This document shows positions 13,301 through 27,090 of a stretch of 64,000 nt of DNA, one piece after another. The stretch is from Patiria pectinifera (Eukaryota > Echinodermata > Asteroidea > Valvatida > Asterinidae), in NCBI GenBank assembly GCA_029964075.1, contig CM057133.1, forward strand, positions 15,896,699 through 15,960,698. Direction: 5' to 3'. The translations under genes and the position numbers were made by a program. Position 1 is the stretch's first letter; every line of letters begins with the position of its first letter. The notes beneath the pieces were generated by a model. That model was not told the DNA's origin and ran no database searches. It saw only the letters and a program-made list of their open reading frames with translations.

Positions 13301-13480
13301 ATTATCGCTTGTGCTGAAAGGAACAGGCCCGGCCGGGCACACTTATGAATTGATATTTCGTGTGACTATTTTAATCTGGAGTGTCTGACTGTTTCCTAAT
13401 ATCAGCTGTTGTCCAATGCATCAATTGCAATCTGGAACGATGTTGATCAATGGAAAGCGTGTCTAGGTGAACTTTTCGAG
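10356..13480. other. AT-rich intergenic stretch
   Basis: No exon or RNA gene is recognised. The part from about 12300 to 12780 is more GC-rich, with overlapping open frames on both strands but no domain. Confidence 0.4.
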
Positions 13481-13754
13481 CATGGCTATTATGAGTAACT
13501 ATGACTATAGGCCTTTATCTGATTTTTGTTCAGCTTGAAAAAGATTTTCAAAAAATCGTAAAGAAAAAAGTGTGCATGTCGGACCGCAATGAGAAACTAA
13601 TGGCGGCAACTCAGTTTTTTTTTAAGTCCTCTTGCTTAAAATGTACATGTACATTTATTACATGAGATGATCGAGAAGCTCTGTCTAGGCCGACACAGCG
13701 CGTCCAAAAATACCTAAAACATTTTTTTTTGCCAGACTCTAGCGTCACTGCGGA

Positions 13755-14295
13755 AACTCGTACCGCCATTAGTTTGCTATCATTTTAGAGCTTGGAGTCT
13801 TAAAGTTATCCCTTGTAAGTATTTGCTTGATTTTCAAAAGGGTTTTGAAACTATTTGTGTTTAAATAAAGGCATGAAAAAAAAATCAACCGATTTCAAGG
13901 AAATACATCAATCAAGCGCATTTTTTAATGTGCAAATGCTTCATCATGTTCATGGTGTGACGATCTCGTTGCCTTTTACTTTCTGTGTTTCCTTGTCTTT
14001 TTGATCCATAGACTACACCTTAAATAAATTCAAAATGTTATTCTTCGTTTGGAGTTCAATGTGTTTTTAATATAAATCAACTGTTTTATTTTAGTTATTA
14101 CAACAGCTTGTTGACTCGAGTTTGCATCTGATGTACCGCGCCATCGCCGATTTCCTTGAAATCGGTTGAGCTTGTTTTCGACATGCCTGTATTTGAACAC
14201 GACAAACCAATACTCGCCATGGATAAAGTTAAACTTCCAAGCTTTAAAATTATATAAAAAATAATGGCGGCACGCGTTTCTGCGCCGACGCTGAG
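13755..14295. repeat. Imperfect inverted repeat (foldback), arms about 150 bp
   Basis: The left arm starts near 13767 with CCGCCATTA and ends with CAACCGATTTCAAGGAAAT at about 13889-13908. The right arm is the inverted counterpart, starting ATTTCCTTGAAATCGGTTG at about 14150 and ending TAATGGCGGC near 14270. Arm similarity is clear but diverged. It is probably an old foldback or TIR element. Confidence 0.5.
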
Positions 14296-15509
14296 GCCTC
14301 GCAAGAACAAGTTACGGGTATTTTGGGAAACAAACCTGGGCAATTAAATGTGAATTCACCAGGAGCCTTAACGACAGTCGGGTTCTAACCGTAAGGAAAA
14401 GTCTCGTGATTTGTTTAAGCTGTTCCTCGTGCACAACAGCAGGAACATCGGTGAAAACTGAAACCGCCTGCCACTTATCTGATGTCCACTGCGTGCTCAC
14501 ACAGTCGCCCCAAACCACCAAGTCCGTACGGCACTTAGTACAGGTTTTGCTCTTCAATTGTACCTGCTCAATTTTCAATTTACGGGGGCTCAACAGATTC
14601 ACCACAATCTACTTCAATTTACTCCGGCCTAATTTTTTCTTGAATGGCCCGCGTTTTATATTTCATTTGACACACCACATCTTCCCTGATTGCATTAGAG
14701 AGATTGTTTTGGACATTCAGTTTCAAACTAATATCTAGGGCAGGAATTAGAGCGCATCTCTGGTGACCGGTCAGTCGCGTCTTGTCTTCCCTTTGGTTTT
14801 GTTCCTAAATGCTTGAATTCATGCGTTCGCTCCGTGTGGTTGCAATGCCCACGGTAGCCTTGTGTGGTCACACACGACAAAACAGTGTCGAAAGCCCTGC
14901 AGTTCACAACAAGGCTCTTTACGGCTCACTTCAAATTTTAGAAAGTCTTAATTTGGCGGTCAAAAGAGGGTTGCTTGAGACTGTATAAAGCTACACAAAG
15001 GGTACAATGTAAACAGACCCCAAAGCAACCAGGGAAAAGGTAAAGTGAGAATGGAAAATCAATGGGTGCAAGGAGGCAGGGTCTCGAAATTTGATCTGCA
15101 AGTTTAGCTATTCTATAGAGTTTCTATAGGGGATGACAAGAGGCGAACCTTAAATTGGCACCCATCGAGGTATGAAATGCAACCTGAAGCATACGGTAAC
15201 CAGGTACATTATATCGCGCGGGCGTCGATCATTATCTCCATACATTTTTGCGGCTCAGCGGAGGCTGTTTGTCCACATCATCAATCAGGCGGGAAGAGGA
15301 AGAGGCTTAGGGCTCTCTTCAGTTTCAAGATTACATCTTAGGAAAAGAGGGGAAAAAAACACTCCAAAGATGGATAAAAAAAATCACCACGATAAATCTA
15401 ATAAGGAATTCAAATACCCAGGGCTATATACGCTGCTTGCTTTGTCAGTTACATCAGCCCCTGAATTGAAGACTCGAAACTTTAAATACTGACTGTGACT
15501 CTACCTTAT
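14296..15509. other. Intergenic, nothing firm
   Basis: A minus-strand open frame at about 14605-14312 has plausible amino-acid composition but no recognised domain and no clear splice sites. Nothing else was seen. Confidence 0.35.
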
Positions 15510-15510
15510 A

Positions 15511-15694
15511 CTTGTGAAAATTTCAGCTGAACTGGAAAACGAAAGCGAACGCGAATCTGTGACGTCATAGCAAGTATTCGCGCTGCGAATTCGCAAAAGT
15601 TGAACACATTGCAACTCGGGCGAATTTCGCTGCGAATGTTTCATGACGTCAAAATCGCTTCGCATTCGCATATGCATGAGGTATGAACCGGGCT
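15511..15694 (+). mobile_element. Small TIR element with GCGAA clusters, copy 1
   Basis: This copy is in the same orientation as copy 2 at 15887. The right end GTATGAACCGGGCT is intact, followed by TTA. The left end is diverged. It contains two perfect TGACGTCA palindromes (15560-15567, 15644-15651) and alternating GCGAA/TTCGC words. Confidence 0.7.
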
Positions 15695-15886
15695 TTAACA
15701 TCAACTTTCAGGAAACAAAGGTGCAAAGTGTTTTTTTTAAGTAGTTGACAAGTGACCGTAAAAGCTGTTGTGCCATCCAAGTTCGTTCAATTAAAATTCT
15801 TCCAAGTGAGTATAGAACTGTCTTTCAAAGAACAAAGTATCTGCGTGTTGCATTTACTGATTTGGCAGAACAAAAACTGTTATTAA

Positions 15887-16073
15887 CCCCGGTTCATACT
15901 CTGCGCGAAAGCGAAAGCGAACGCGAATTTTTGACGTCGTGGCAAGTATTCGCGCTGCGAATTCGTAAAAGTTGAACATTATTTCAACTTGGGCGAATTT
16001 CGCAGCGAATGTTTCATGACGTCAAATTTGCTTCGCAATCGCATTCGCATTCGCATGGAGTATGAACCGGGCT
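15887..16073 (+). mobile_element. Small TIR element with GCGAA clusters, copy 2
   Basis: Both ends are recognisable: left CCCCGGTTCATACT, preceded by TTAA, and right GTATGAACCGGGCT. One TGACGTCA is intact (16017-16024); the other is changed to TGACGTCG. There is no coding capacity, as expected for a MITE. Confidence 0.8.
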
Positions 16074-16560
16074 TCACATGAACGAAATTCGCAAAATAAA
16101 AATTAAACGAAAGCAAACAAACAAGCATAATGTTATATAAAGAAGCCTCGATTCCCTTTGGTAATTTTGTTTGCAGTCGTTCTAATTCTGAGAGGTCGTT
16201 GAACGTGTTCCTTGTTCATGGTATATAGATGCTGCCAATTTGAAAGCTTTAAGAAAAAAGGTCCTTATACGCCGCCGGGGCCCGTGAGATAATACTGTTC
16301 TTGCGTTGTGCACTGATGAAGCCTCAGATGACACAGAGGTACTATGCGTATACCATGCTAGTGTCTTTCGTTGAGTTATCTGAGATAAGATTGCTCCACT
16401 ATACGTCCATACGGCCTGGTAATCTTCTTATGGGAGAAGTTAAGAGTGAATCGTGTTTGTACTTCTGCAGGAAGCTGGACTGCAGTCTGTCGGTCACCCT
16501 TCTTCTTTGAAGTTCGCTCAGTGTTAGTGGGCTGTCGTGCGAATAAAAAGGGACGACTAA

Positions 16561-16741
16561 AGCCCGGTTCATACTTCTGGCGAAAGCGAATGCGAAGCGA
16601 ATTTGACGTCATGAAACATTCGCTGCGAAATTCCGGGGAGTTGAAGTATGTTCAACTTTTACGAATTCGCAAGGCGAATACTTGCCATGACGTCACAAAT
16701 TCGCGTTCGCTTTCGCTTTCGCGCCGAGTATGAACCGGGCT
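16561..16741 (-). mobile_element. Small TIR element with GCGAA clusters, copy 3 (inverted)
   Basis: This is the cleanest copy: 181 bp bounded by AGCCCGGTTCATAC and its inverse GTATGAACCGGGCT. It is flanked by the 3-bp direct repeat TAA (16558-16560 and 16742-16744). A TWA target duplication is typical of PIF/Harbinger-type MITEs, so that superfamily is the likely source. It carries two perfect TGACGTCA sites (16604-16611, 16688-16695). Confidence 0.85.
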
Positions 16742-19700
16742 TAAGGAAATTGGTAGTTCAGGGAATCCACAGTGGACCTTTAATATGCCACCATGCGTTT
16801 GCCATAATTTAATACAGGGCACCTCACAAATTTACGGTTACGTTGGGCCTATAAATCATGCATTCTCCCTTATTTACAAGCGGTACCAAACTATAAATAT
16901 CCTTAAAAGCCTCGTGAATGAAACTTATCATCTACATGTAAAAAATCTAAAAAGTGCACACTGACAGAGGCCTACGTCCAATAAAGTAAGTATAAAAAGA
17001 GATTCATTGGCGCCTGTAGAGCGCAACACGTGCACTGTTTGGCAATGTTTAAACGATACCGAAGTCGACATTTTCCCATGATGCAACTGCATGACTGTTA
17101 AAGTATGCAGTCTTCGGGATGTGCACGAAATCTTATAGGATTGATTTTGTGAGACATTCGAACCGCTCATAATCCTGTATGTGCAAACCCATTGAATTTT
17201 ACCTCGAATAAATAGCAAGTAACCCAATTTGACTTTTTACTTACTTTCTGTAATAGAAACTATACCGGCTTTAAGATTTTTGGTCATTATTACAGCATTT
17301 TGTGTTAGGTTTCTTTTGAAGGAATTTAAACTAATAATTGTCTTCTAAGAATGATGATATATCCCCATGGAAGTATGAGAATTTCTCAAAAGCGAGGCCT
17401 TGCGGGCTAAGTGCCATAATCTAATTAGATTGGAAATTCGAATAATGGTTCCCCTTCATCAGGTGGCATCGTTGAAAAGACTTTTTGTATGTTTTGCCGA
17501 TGGAAGCATCAGGTCTTCATCAGACGTTGTACACCCCAGGCTTCCAACTCTTGTTATCGCAATACAAATGGAATTAGATTTGGAGTGTTTTAATGGAATT
17601 GATATTTTACGCGTTCCGTCACGAACGGACGCCACCTTGGGCAACGCCGTTGGTCATCCTTCATACAGTCATCGCATATGGCCGTTACATCGGACAGTGT
17701 TACAAAATGCTCGCAATTTCTTGAAGTGTCGAGAATCTGTCGTAACTGCAAATTCAATAACAAGGCCATACTGATTGAATTAACGCCTCGTGATGTTAAC
17801 AGCGCAGTCTCCATATGACATTCGTCTCATCCGAGTTTTTGTGTTTTTTTAGTAAGAAAAATTAATGTGGGTGTATTTTTCTCGAGCATAATATTCTCTC
17901 TGGCCAGGTGAGAGTGTCTGAAACTGAGATAGTATCGATTGCATTTTGTTCTGACATTCCAGGTGTGAGCGCTGGATACTGAAGCAGTTAGCACAGGATT
18001 AAAAGGGAAAATTGTTTCCCAGCATCAGCGACCAAGTCCCGAGGCATCCACTTCGCTGAAAAGAGTTCTGCGATGCGACGATAGCGTCACAAAAGACCGA
18101 AGATGAGCCCCTCTCAGCGGCAAATTCAGGCGCCCAAACTCAATTTAAACAAATGCCCTCGTAAGACCCAGTGCCAACAGGGCCCTCGTCAACATCATTG
18201 CCCTTTAATATTCCCCAATCTCCCGGTTCTCCGCACCCAGGGCATATATCCTTCGATTCACCCCCGCCGGGACATAATTATTATTTTCTCAGCTCTTGCG
18301 AGTCTTAGTTTTTCCAATCCGATCTTGAGCCGTTGTAGACGGCGCTCTCTGCCGTTGCCGGCACACGGGTGAGGGGGTAAACTCAATTTGTGAGAGTGCC
18401 CGGGTCGAGACCATTGACATCTGCAAAGGTTAGACTTGTTTATGGTCGAAGGGATATCTTTCCCGAATTTGCTTTTCATGTTTATCTGATTATTTACGGG
18501 GAAAAAGTGGTGAGTGACCCGACTGTGGCGATCCTGCGGCACATCAGCTACTGCTAGCCATGTGAACGTTGATGACTATTTCCCCCGAGACGTTTATTAA
18601 ACGACAAACATTTGTCCGTCCATCCGTGCATTCTGGAAAAAGGCAATTTTTTATAGCTGAGTGCAAAGCTCCTTCTGTTTGTTATTTTGTAAGTTCCTCG
18701 TTCCTGTGAGTTTGTGACTGTCCATCGGGCTGCATGGTTATCGAAAACGGTCTGCTCTCCGGTCATTGCATATGGAGCTGCCGTTTGGAAATGTAGGCCT
18801 ACAGCTTCAAATTACTCTCCCGTTCTTCTACAAATTAATTTTTTTGTCTCAAAGAATTTTCAATTTTTATATATTTTGGGGGGTACTCCTGAAAACAATC
18901 GAGACAAAAAAGTTATTTCTTGGGTTTGCTTTTGCGCCCCTTTAACGCAGAAATTTGTAAATAATCATATCAAAGTTGGCATAATTTTTGGTCAATGTCT
19001 CGCAAAAAAAACCAGATAATTTGTGCATTGCCAGAAAATAGCAATAAACAATACATTTTTTGCGGGCAAAGACTTGAAAATAGCACAATTAGGGCAACTT
19101 TAATGCCGTTCACACCAGTTGTATCATTTCTTATGAATTCCATTCATTAGACCCAGTTTTGCCCGTGGACAATTTCCATAATGTAACACTTACGGGGGTG
19201 AGTTTTTGAGGATTTCATCAGTATAGGGAATGTGAAATGAAATCGTGTGCCCAGCTCAAGGCACGCCAGAGGTAAAGGAGAGCAGAGAAAGACACATCCT
19301 TTACGCCCCGCTTTGTTTCCATCGCGGTTTAATGAAAACAAGAAGTGGTTTTATGATACACTTGCTTACACATTCAGGGAGTTAAAGATTCGGAATTTAT
19401 GGGACGTTTACACAAGGTGATAGCGACTCGAATGCCTATACACCATCCGACTGAAAAACAAGAGGTAAACTGGCTGGCCGGGCTGTGAAGGGCCCTCCGT
19501 GAGCTCGAGCATGCCACGCCAGCCAATCGCCGGAGTCGTTCACTGGCTCTTGGACGCCCACGAATCCCGCGATCGAGTATGTCGCCTTTATTAAATTTCT
19601 CGAGTGATGCCGCAAAGCGCCCTGGAGGACCGCGTTTATTTTGGATAATTTCTTTAATTTCTTGGCTACTCCAACGTGTCACTCCGCCAGACGAACAACT

Positions 19701-20515
19701 GGCCAACACGAAGTATTTCAACACGGAGTATTTCTAGGGAGAGAAAAAGAAAACTAGGTGAACAACTTTTAAATCCATAAGGGAAACGGTTTAAATTGCA
19801 TGGGATTGTGTGAGTGTGCAAGTTTATAGGAGGACATGACAGGGTCCCGTCCCTTCGTCTTCGGTAGGGGTTATAAATTAGCTTTCATTTCGCGGGAGAG
19901 AGTCCAAGTCGCTCTTCCCGGGTCTTTTCTCCTGGAACAAAATATGATTGATATCGGCTTCAATTAATCATCTTGTCTGGCCCATTTTACGGCTAACTCT
20001 CAGGTGTAGGGTTATGGGACGAAAAGAGTAGGGTCCGTTGCGTGGAATCCTGGCAACAGTGACAGCGAAGTTTCTCGGCAGATTGAGATGAAAATAGGCT
20101 ATCCCCGGCAGTTCGTTTTGGATTTGGAAACGCACTGCGCTAGTCCAATAATTAAAGATTGGAGGAAATTGTTTCGGTCTTGTAAATTTAGACTGTAATT
20201 AAAACTGTTTAAAATCTGAGAAGCAATGGGTATTGTTTTCTCATCAATTATCAATTTCTTTACCATTTCCTAATTTGTGTAAGCATGAATCTCAAGTATG
20301 TATGAAACTGTTGATTTTTTAGTACATAATTTGAACAGTAAAGAAATTATACTTTTAAAAAATGCCCCAGCGTATCATTTTAGTTTTCGCATTTATGTAT
20401 GGCGGAAAAGACATTGCTGCCAGAGGCGTTTTACGACCTGCTTAATTCTGGTTAACATGTGTTCATAGTTTCATTAGACATTTAGGATTTAAAAAGGTGC
20501 AAAGCTGTAGCGTAT
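16742..20515. other. Intergenic stretch
   Basis: No exon was recognised. GC-richer patches occur at about 18100-18400 and 19480-19700. The second has a long minus-strand open frame without a domain. Confidence 0.35.
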
Positions 20516-20990
20516 CCAGAGGCACTGGCGTAAATCTGTGCCGGGGACTGGGGGATGGGGACGACTAAAATCACAACATTTCCAGGCCGTGGAAATTCGA
20601 AAAGCGGGGGGGGGGCTTGTCTTGCTGGACTCCACATGACACTAGGGGGCGTTGTTCATGATACAGATGTACATCTTATGTATACTTACGCCCCTTAATC
20701 TTACATCAAAACGGCGCACTTAAAAGCTTTGGTACTTAGCCTATTTTCCTTTTTGCAGTACTATTAAATACATTTTGCTCGTTAAGAAGTTCGAGAATTA
20801 CCTCAAAATCCGCTCTTTTTTTTTTGGTTTCTCAACACGAAAAGTGTGTGGGGGGTATACAATGGCTCATCCCCCGGTTAAACAGTGGGGTGGATATATT
20901 CCCCCATTCCCCCCCCCCCCCCGGATTTACGCCCATGTCCAGAGGGGTCAGGGGGCACCTTGCCCTCTGGCCGTTATTTTCGAAAGAATT
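20516..20990. mobile_element. Transposon terminal fragments with G/C homopolymers
   Basis: CACTGGCGTAAATCTGTGCC at about 20524 matches, in inverse, a copy near 51655, and is followed by G-rich DNA. Near 20900-20940 a C-run leads into GGATTTACGCCCATG, similar to other transposon termini in this window. These look like fragments of the same broad TIR family seen at 37.5, 47.8 and 61.4 kb. Confidence 0.45.
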
Positions 20991-23434
20991 TTTTTCATTA
21001 ACTATTTCCATAAATGGGTAGAGAGTTCAGACATAAAAAAACACAACCAGGCTCAAACACCATTGCAGTGCGCCGTTAAAATCGGCATATTTTCCCCGAA
21101 GGCCCTGAATGTCCGGCAATTTTTCAGTGGTGATCCAAAGTAAGGCTGCGCGGGCTCTTCGGTGGCAACATTGCATGATCTGAAGTTACCTTAACGCGTT
21201 CCCCTTTAATTGCAAGAATATCACCTTCATGTTTGCTTGCCTCGGGGACAATATCCACGTAAATCATCCCCCGGCGGTTATAAATGCGATACACGTTGTG
21301 AGACCCACTATCCAAGCATCTTTAAAATGCTGATCATGCGGCAATTTCCTTCTCCACACGTGCACATGGCAAACCTTGTAGCTACACGGACGCTCGTGGG
21401 GTAATGGCCTGCTTTATTTAACTCTCCGACACGTTCGCAAAGTCAGCCGGCCGAATCCGGCAGGTCGACTGCATGTAGCGTAATTAAAGCAATTAAAGTC
21501 CCACCCAGAAAACTCATTATTTGTTTCTAGTCTCGTTTCGAGTCTTGTTCTTAGCTGTCCGTACCGCCGTGACTGTATGGGCCTACTGGTAACCAGTATA
21601 GAGGTGCTTTCAGCGCTGCGGCAGTCAAAGCGATCCGAAAATAATGATGGCATATTTGGTGACAGCGGTGTTCCAGTTTTTAAAAAAAATACTCACACAG
21701 TTGATGTGATAACAGCAGTATCACTATAGCAGTAGAGGCCCGGAGCCTCTGACTACTTTTAGGTTTCAGCACGTCCTTGTTAGGTTTCATCAGGTCATTT
21801 TGTCCTAAAATAAAAAAAAAAATCCCAGGAACTTTAATTTCGTTCCACGGCATCGTCAAGCTTCAATGTCAATTTCAATTTCTGAGTGCAGTGTACAGGT
21901 GAGTCAACAATAAAAGGACCCGAATTAATTATTTGTTTTTCATCGAATTTATGAGTGCTATCTCAAAATGGCAAAACCCATACTCCCAAAAGGGGCTCCT
22001 GGAAAATGAACGATATTTTTGCTACCTATTGCTTGGCAAGTTCGGCCGCTATTGTCTTGTGCAACATTTCAAATTCGAGTCTGGAATCTAATCGCTGTAG
22101 TTCCCAAGGCAAGGCAAGATAAAGTTTCACTTTCTCATCCTAAATTCTTTACAAATAAAAATGAAAATGTACAGATTAAAATGATTAAAAGAGAAACCCA
22201 ATGAGCGGCAATAATTGGGTATGGAAATAGAAGTTATTTAGCCGCAAAACCAAAAGATTAAATTTCAAGCTGAATCGTCTCGTTTAAAACGAGAAGCAGG
22301 TTCACTTTCATGTGAAGCATTAATGTATTGTAATTTTTTAATGCAATCCTGAGAAATGCATTTTTGTGTCCAATTTAACCTCTTTTTATTTTTTATTTTT
22401 TCATTTTGCTATTTCTCAGGGCATTTTGGTGCCTTTTGGCTTTTACGTTAACGCGAATTCGCATAGTCATGAGCAAAAGTGTGATATCATTTCAGGCAGA
22501 AACCTCAATGTCACAGCTACTTCAGCATCAACAATTGCCATTTTCCTGAAGTCATTTTTTTCTTTCTTTTTTCTTTGGTGATTCGTTGTTGGTTTAGAAC
22601 ATGACAAGGCCAATGAGCACAGTTTTCCCACAAATGTTTTAAATGATCAACTTTTCGGTTCACAGATTATCAGAAAACCCTTAAACTGAACAGTGCCTTT
22701 CTGAAATGACAGCTTAGCAACAGCGCCCTCCTTTGTCAGGAAAAGCACGGAAAGTATCAAATGTTTACAAAAGTGCGCTTTTCAATCAAATTAACCAAAA
22801 AGGGATTTCAAATAGTTTTCATACTTTTTAAGAGGAGTAGAGAGTTGCACAAAATATGAGTCCTAGTAAACTTCATGATTGGGTCCTATCAATGGGCCAA
22901 ATATGAACCTTTGGTACCTTGAGTGGATCGACATTAACCAGCGATGTCACTGACATAGCAAGTCTTCTCGCTCTCCTAATGCGACGTATTTTGATATTTC
23001 TCCTTCGGCGACAGCTGTTTGCCGAGTTTTACACAAAATTTCACAGGTAGCGGCAAATTTCTGGTTATAAATTATGAGTTAACTGACCCATTACAAACAT
23101 AGGCGAACTTTTTTTTTGGTGGCGATTCCGATGTTAATTTAAGATTGCTTGAAAATCCCGGGCTTGAATCTGCATCAATAATATTTTTTTCTCATTTTCC
23201 ATTATTTCTCCAAACGATGAAGAACCACAAGGCGTCCACATACGTTTGGAAACTTGAATTCTAAAGAATATATATATATATATTTATTGAATAACCGGGA
23301 TAGTATTTTATTATGTTTGTGTGTGTGTTTTCTTCCGATTTTTCGTTTTTAGTTACACTAGGCCTAGGCACATTTATTGGCCATGATGATTGCCAATAAC
23401 AACATGTGTGCGCATACATAGTGGAATGTCTATC
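20991..23434. other. Intergenic, AT-rich
   Basis: Nothing coding was recognised. It contains an AT dinucleotide run at about 23268-23282. Confidence 0.4.
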
Positions 23435-23755
23435 CTTGGGAGTCATTTCATTGTTCTTGTGTACTAACGTTTTCGAGTTTGAAAGTGTAATTTCAAAATG
23501 CTCCTATTTTAACCAGAATAAATTTCCATGGGTTGATATTCAGACTTTATATCCCCTACATAAAATACTTCAATTTGCAATGGATCGACACACCTTGGCA
23601 ATTGCTAGTTTTTTAGTAAAATCCATATATCTATTTCGTGATAAGCTTGTGGAGACGTATTCACCCCGTAGAAATTGCCCTGTGTATGGAGACGTATTCA
23701 ATCTTTTGTTCCCTATTATACCCATCTCTCCGCAGGGTACCGTGTAACAGATCAT
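23435..23755 (+). repeat. Dispersed repeat, copy 1
   Basis: It aligns with 25832-26140. Shared words include AAAATCCATATATCTATTTC, TTTTGTTCCCTATT and GTTTTCGAGTTTGAAAGT. About 320 bp, no TIR seen, family unknown. Confidence 0.65.
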
Positions 23756-25831
23756 GAAAAAAAAGATGGCCACTCACGTTTTGATTGGCGGTAGTTGGTT
23801 TACATCGCAACAAAATTTTCTACTGAGTTTTCACCTTTCTGAGTCTTACATGATCACCATGTGGAAATTCAGTGTCATTCAGAATCATTGGCACAACAAA
23901 GTGAAGATATACGCTATAAAACGAGACCACTTCAACTTTTCACTTGCTAACCCACGAAGGACGCCCTCTTTCACTCTCTTTTTTTTTTCTGGGACGTTCT
24001 AACAACATCTGAGACTGCCAATGCTCTGCGTCTGGCGTTGACGGCTCGAATTGAGACCGATCACTCCCAGACGTCTGAGCGCCGCCCGTTGACCATCTCC
24101 TCCGTGCCCAATGCGCCGTGAAATCATCGCAGTGAGACGCCGAAAAAATGTCGTTATTGCAAACTGCGACACGCAGATTATGAGGCAGTAGCCCGGGGAG
24201 CTCGATTGTGGAATTATGTATCAAATCACGGACCGTGAGCATAATGACACTCTCAGTGCAACGTTACATGAACGGATATCACTTCAGTGATAAACCCCCT
24301 GATGATGAATAAATCCCCAACTGAGACAGGAGGATTTAAATAGTGTCCTTCGTGGCATTCTTTCCCCGCTGTAAGGGCTGCATTCGAGGATTGATAATGA
24401 TGCTGCCCCCCCCCCCCGCCCCAACAAACTGTATTATTGTAGTATTGACCTTGATACTGATTTCCACTTAAGGACCCGTTAAATTAAAGGAGACATTTAC
24501 CCAACAAAGTATTGACAACATTTTGTCCAAAGACAGCGACTACAGGGGAATTTCAAACTGCGATCTACAGAAAACGGTAACTGTGTTTAACAATTAAGCA
24601 CACTTTATGTTTTCAATTCCTGTACATCAATGTTCAATTGCTAAACATTATCCATCAATACTCTAAACATGTTTATTGAAAACTGACACCTGATACATAC
24701 AGAAATCATCATATTTCCTATATAATAGAAATTAATTGCTAGCTTGAAGGTTTTTATTATTATCTCTTTGATGGAAAAACCATGCGTGGCTTATATGGCA
24801 TTCCACACCCAACTGACCATGCGTGCACTGAGGAACACTGTTTTTATCGAAATACCATGAATAGACGTCCAAGTATTTCCAGGGTGGGGGGGGGCAATGC
24901 TAGAAGACTCTCCATCTCTTAATTAAAGCAGATTTAAAGAAATGGGTCATTTTCTTCGACTCACTGAAGTTGGAGTACAGTTGTATGCTGTGTTAGTGAT
25001 TGACCATATTAATGGTTATGATATAGGCGTACGGTTAGAGGGGGGAAAAGATGCATGCAATAAAATTCTCCAACTGCTCGGGAAATAGTTCGAACGTTTT
25101 AAGACCAAAATTTTGACAAGAGGAGTATCGCCATAAGCCTTAAAGCATTCCAGTATAAACTCTTGAATAAATTACTGGGGGAGGCATCGCCATTGGCGTC
25201 CTCGTCCAAAATAATATTCTTGGGATGCCCCCCCCCCCCGCATTCATCCTCCATCATCCTATTAATTGTCGCCCATGTCAACGACCGATATCTGAGCGAT
25301 CTAGAAAAAAAAATTCGACGAATTCTCGTCGACAGATGGCGCTACTCTATTCTCTAAAGGCCGGTTCATATAAAACCATAGGCCTAATGCTGTAAATAGG
25401 CAACCATTCGACGTTGCGAAATTCGTTTTTCTTTTGCTTTTTAAATGCATTTCCAGTCGGTGTGATCGCCCAGACTGATTCTCCTGGTTTTGCCAGGATA
25501 TTGTGAACCCCGGACAGTTTCCCTAGGAAATATTTTCCTTCTGTTTGACATTCTGTCCCCTACGGCCCTACTTCAGAGGAGAATTTGCCCCCCACCCCAC
25601 ACACAGACACAGCCGTTTTTTGCTATGCTTCCGAGGATCGGCTTTGTGTTTTCCTTTGTTCCCTTAACTTAACCTTGCCCATAGACCGGCTTCGGCGAGG
25701 ACAAAGGGGCCTTTGATGAGACCACTAAAGCACATGTGTGCTCCCTACCTGTTTGATCCTTGGTCGTAAAGCCAAGTAAGAGAACCCAAACACACACCAA
25801 CCACACACACATACTGAAATTTGTATCCTTT
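23756..25831. other. Intergenic, nothing recognised
   Basis: A GC-rich patch at about 24000-24240 is open on the minus strand without a domain. Short C- and G-runs occur near 24405, 24888 and 25230. Confidence 0.35.
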
Positions 25832-26140
25832 TGGAGACATTTCTTTGTTCTCGTGTACTAAAGTTTTCGAGTTTGAAAGTACAGTTTCAAAAGGCTTTTA
25901 TCTTTACCAGAGTTAATTTCATTGGCTGAAATTCGGACTAAATATCCCTTTTCTTAAACTCTACCATTTGCGACTGATCAACATACCATGGAAATTCCTA
26001 GTTTTTGAGTAAAATCCATATATCTATTTCGTGAAAACCTTGTGGAGACATATTCATATATAGACATTGCCCTGTGGGGACGTATACCATCTTTTGTTCC
26101 CTATTGTGTGCATGTCTCCAGAGGGCACGGTGTATCATAT
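25832..26140 (+). repeat. Dispersed repeat, copy 2
   Basis: Same orientation and extent as 23435-23755, diverged by substitutions and small indels. Just downstream, 26280-26340 contains the GGATATATCC-type, C-rich terminus also seen near 20890. The copies may therefore be parts of a larger element. Confidence 0.65.
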
Positions 26141-27014
26141 CCCACCAACAAACCAGGCGCAGTTCAAGCTTTTGTACTTTTCTCTCCATTTTTCATTGCT
26201 ATTTTTATACATTTTGGTTGTTGAAAAGTTTGAAAAACTACAGAAAAGTAGGAAGGGATCAAAATGGTCCATTCCCTTGTTCAAAATGTGGGGGATATAT
26301 CCTCCCCATCCCCCGGGGATTGACGCTCCCTGATCCTGTGCTGCAGCTAAAACCGCCATAAATCTTAAGGATCTCAACGGTCCTGCCTGCTGCACATACT
26401 TGCTGCAAGATCATTCACCAGGCTATAAAAGGTCATGGTTATTGAGTCTATCAACGAAGCTTTTTCAAGTATGACGGCACGTTCTTAATTAATTTGCGTC
26501 AATAGATATCAATTTGGGGTTGCCTAATGAAGCCCGCCACCTGCTTTCGTCGTTAGCCCCCTCAATGCCTCCGCCCAATTTAATATTTTCCTCGACTTAT
26601 TGGACAGATCTGATTATTAATATTGAAAGGAAGATCATTTCGTTTCATCTTTGTCACAAAATTCAAAAACCATTTCCTTAGGACCTTACTGTACTTTTTT
26701 ACAGTGACTCAGAAATAAATGTGCGTACGTGCCTGGTACCGTATCGAAATTATTAAATTAATAGGTGTGGGGTCCTCGCAGTTACAAGACAATTCACAGT
26801 GGAGTTTAAAGGCATCTTTGACAGAGGGCGCTATTGCCTTTAGCAACGTGCAAAATAATGTTCTTTTATCGCTATGTGAGATTTTAAAGATTTTTCACTT
26901 CAAAACATGTCTCTCCGCTAAAATCAATAACCCTCTTTTACGGTCTCTTTTCTTGCCTTGAGATTAAAATCATCCCAACGATACATTTGAAGAAAAATGG
27001 TCGGTGAAAAGGGG

Positions 27015-27090
27015 CCAAAGTGAATTCGAACCCGGGATATTTCAAACCACAGCTCATCTCACTATTATCCTCACAAGGTTACTGTGACAG
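27015..27090 (-). repeat. tRNA-like SINE remnant
   Basis: On the minus strand the B-box-like GGGTTCGAATTC lies at about 27033-27021, and a degenerate A-box region with the order expected of a tRNA lies about 45 bases upstream. No acceptor stem pairs. The rest of the 26141-27757 gap shows nothing recognisable. Confidence 0.35.

Noticed and set aside
15172..16733. Several open frames of 60-105 codons around the MITEs
   Set aside because: They cross TIR elements and low-complexity GCGAA arrays and carry no domain.
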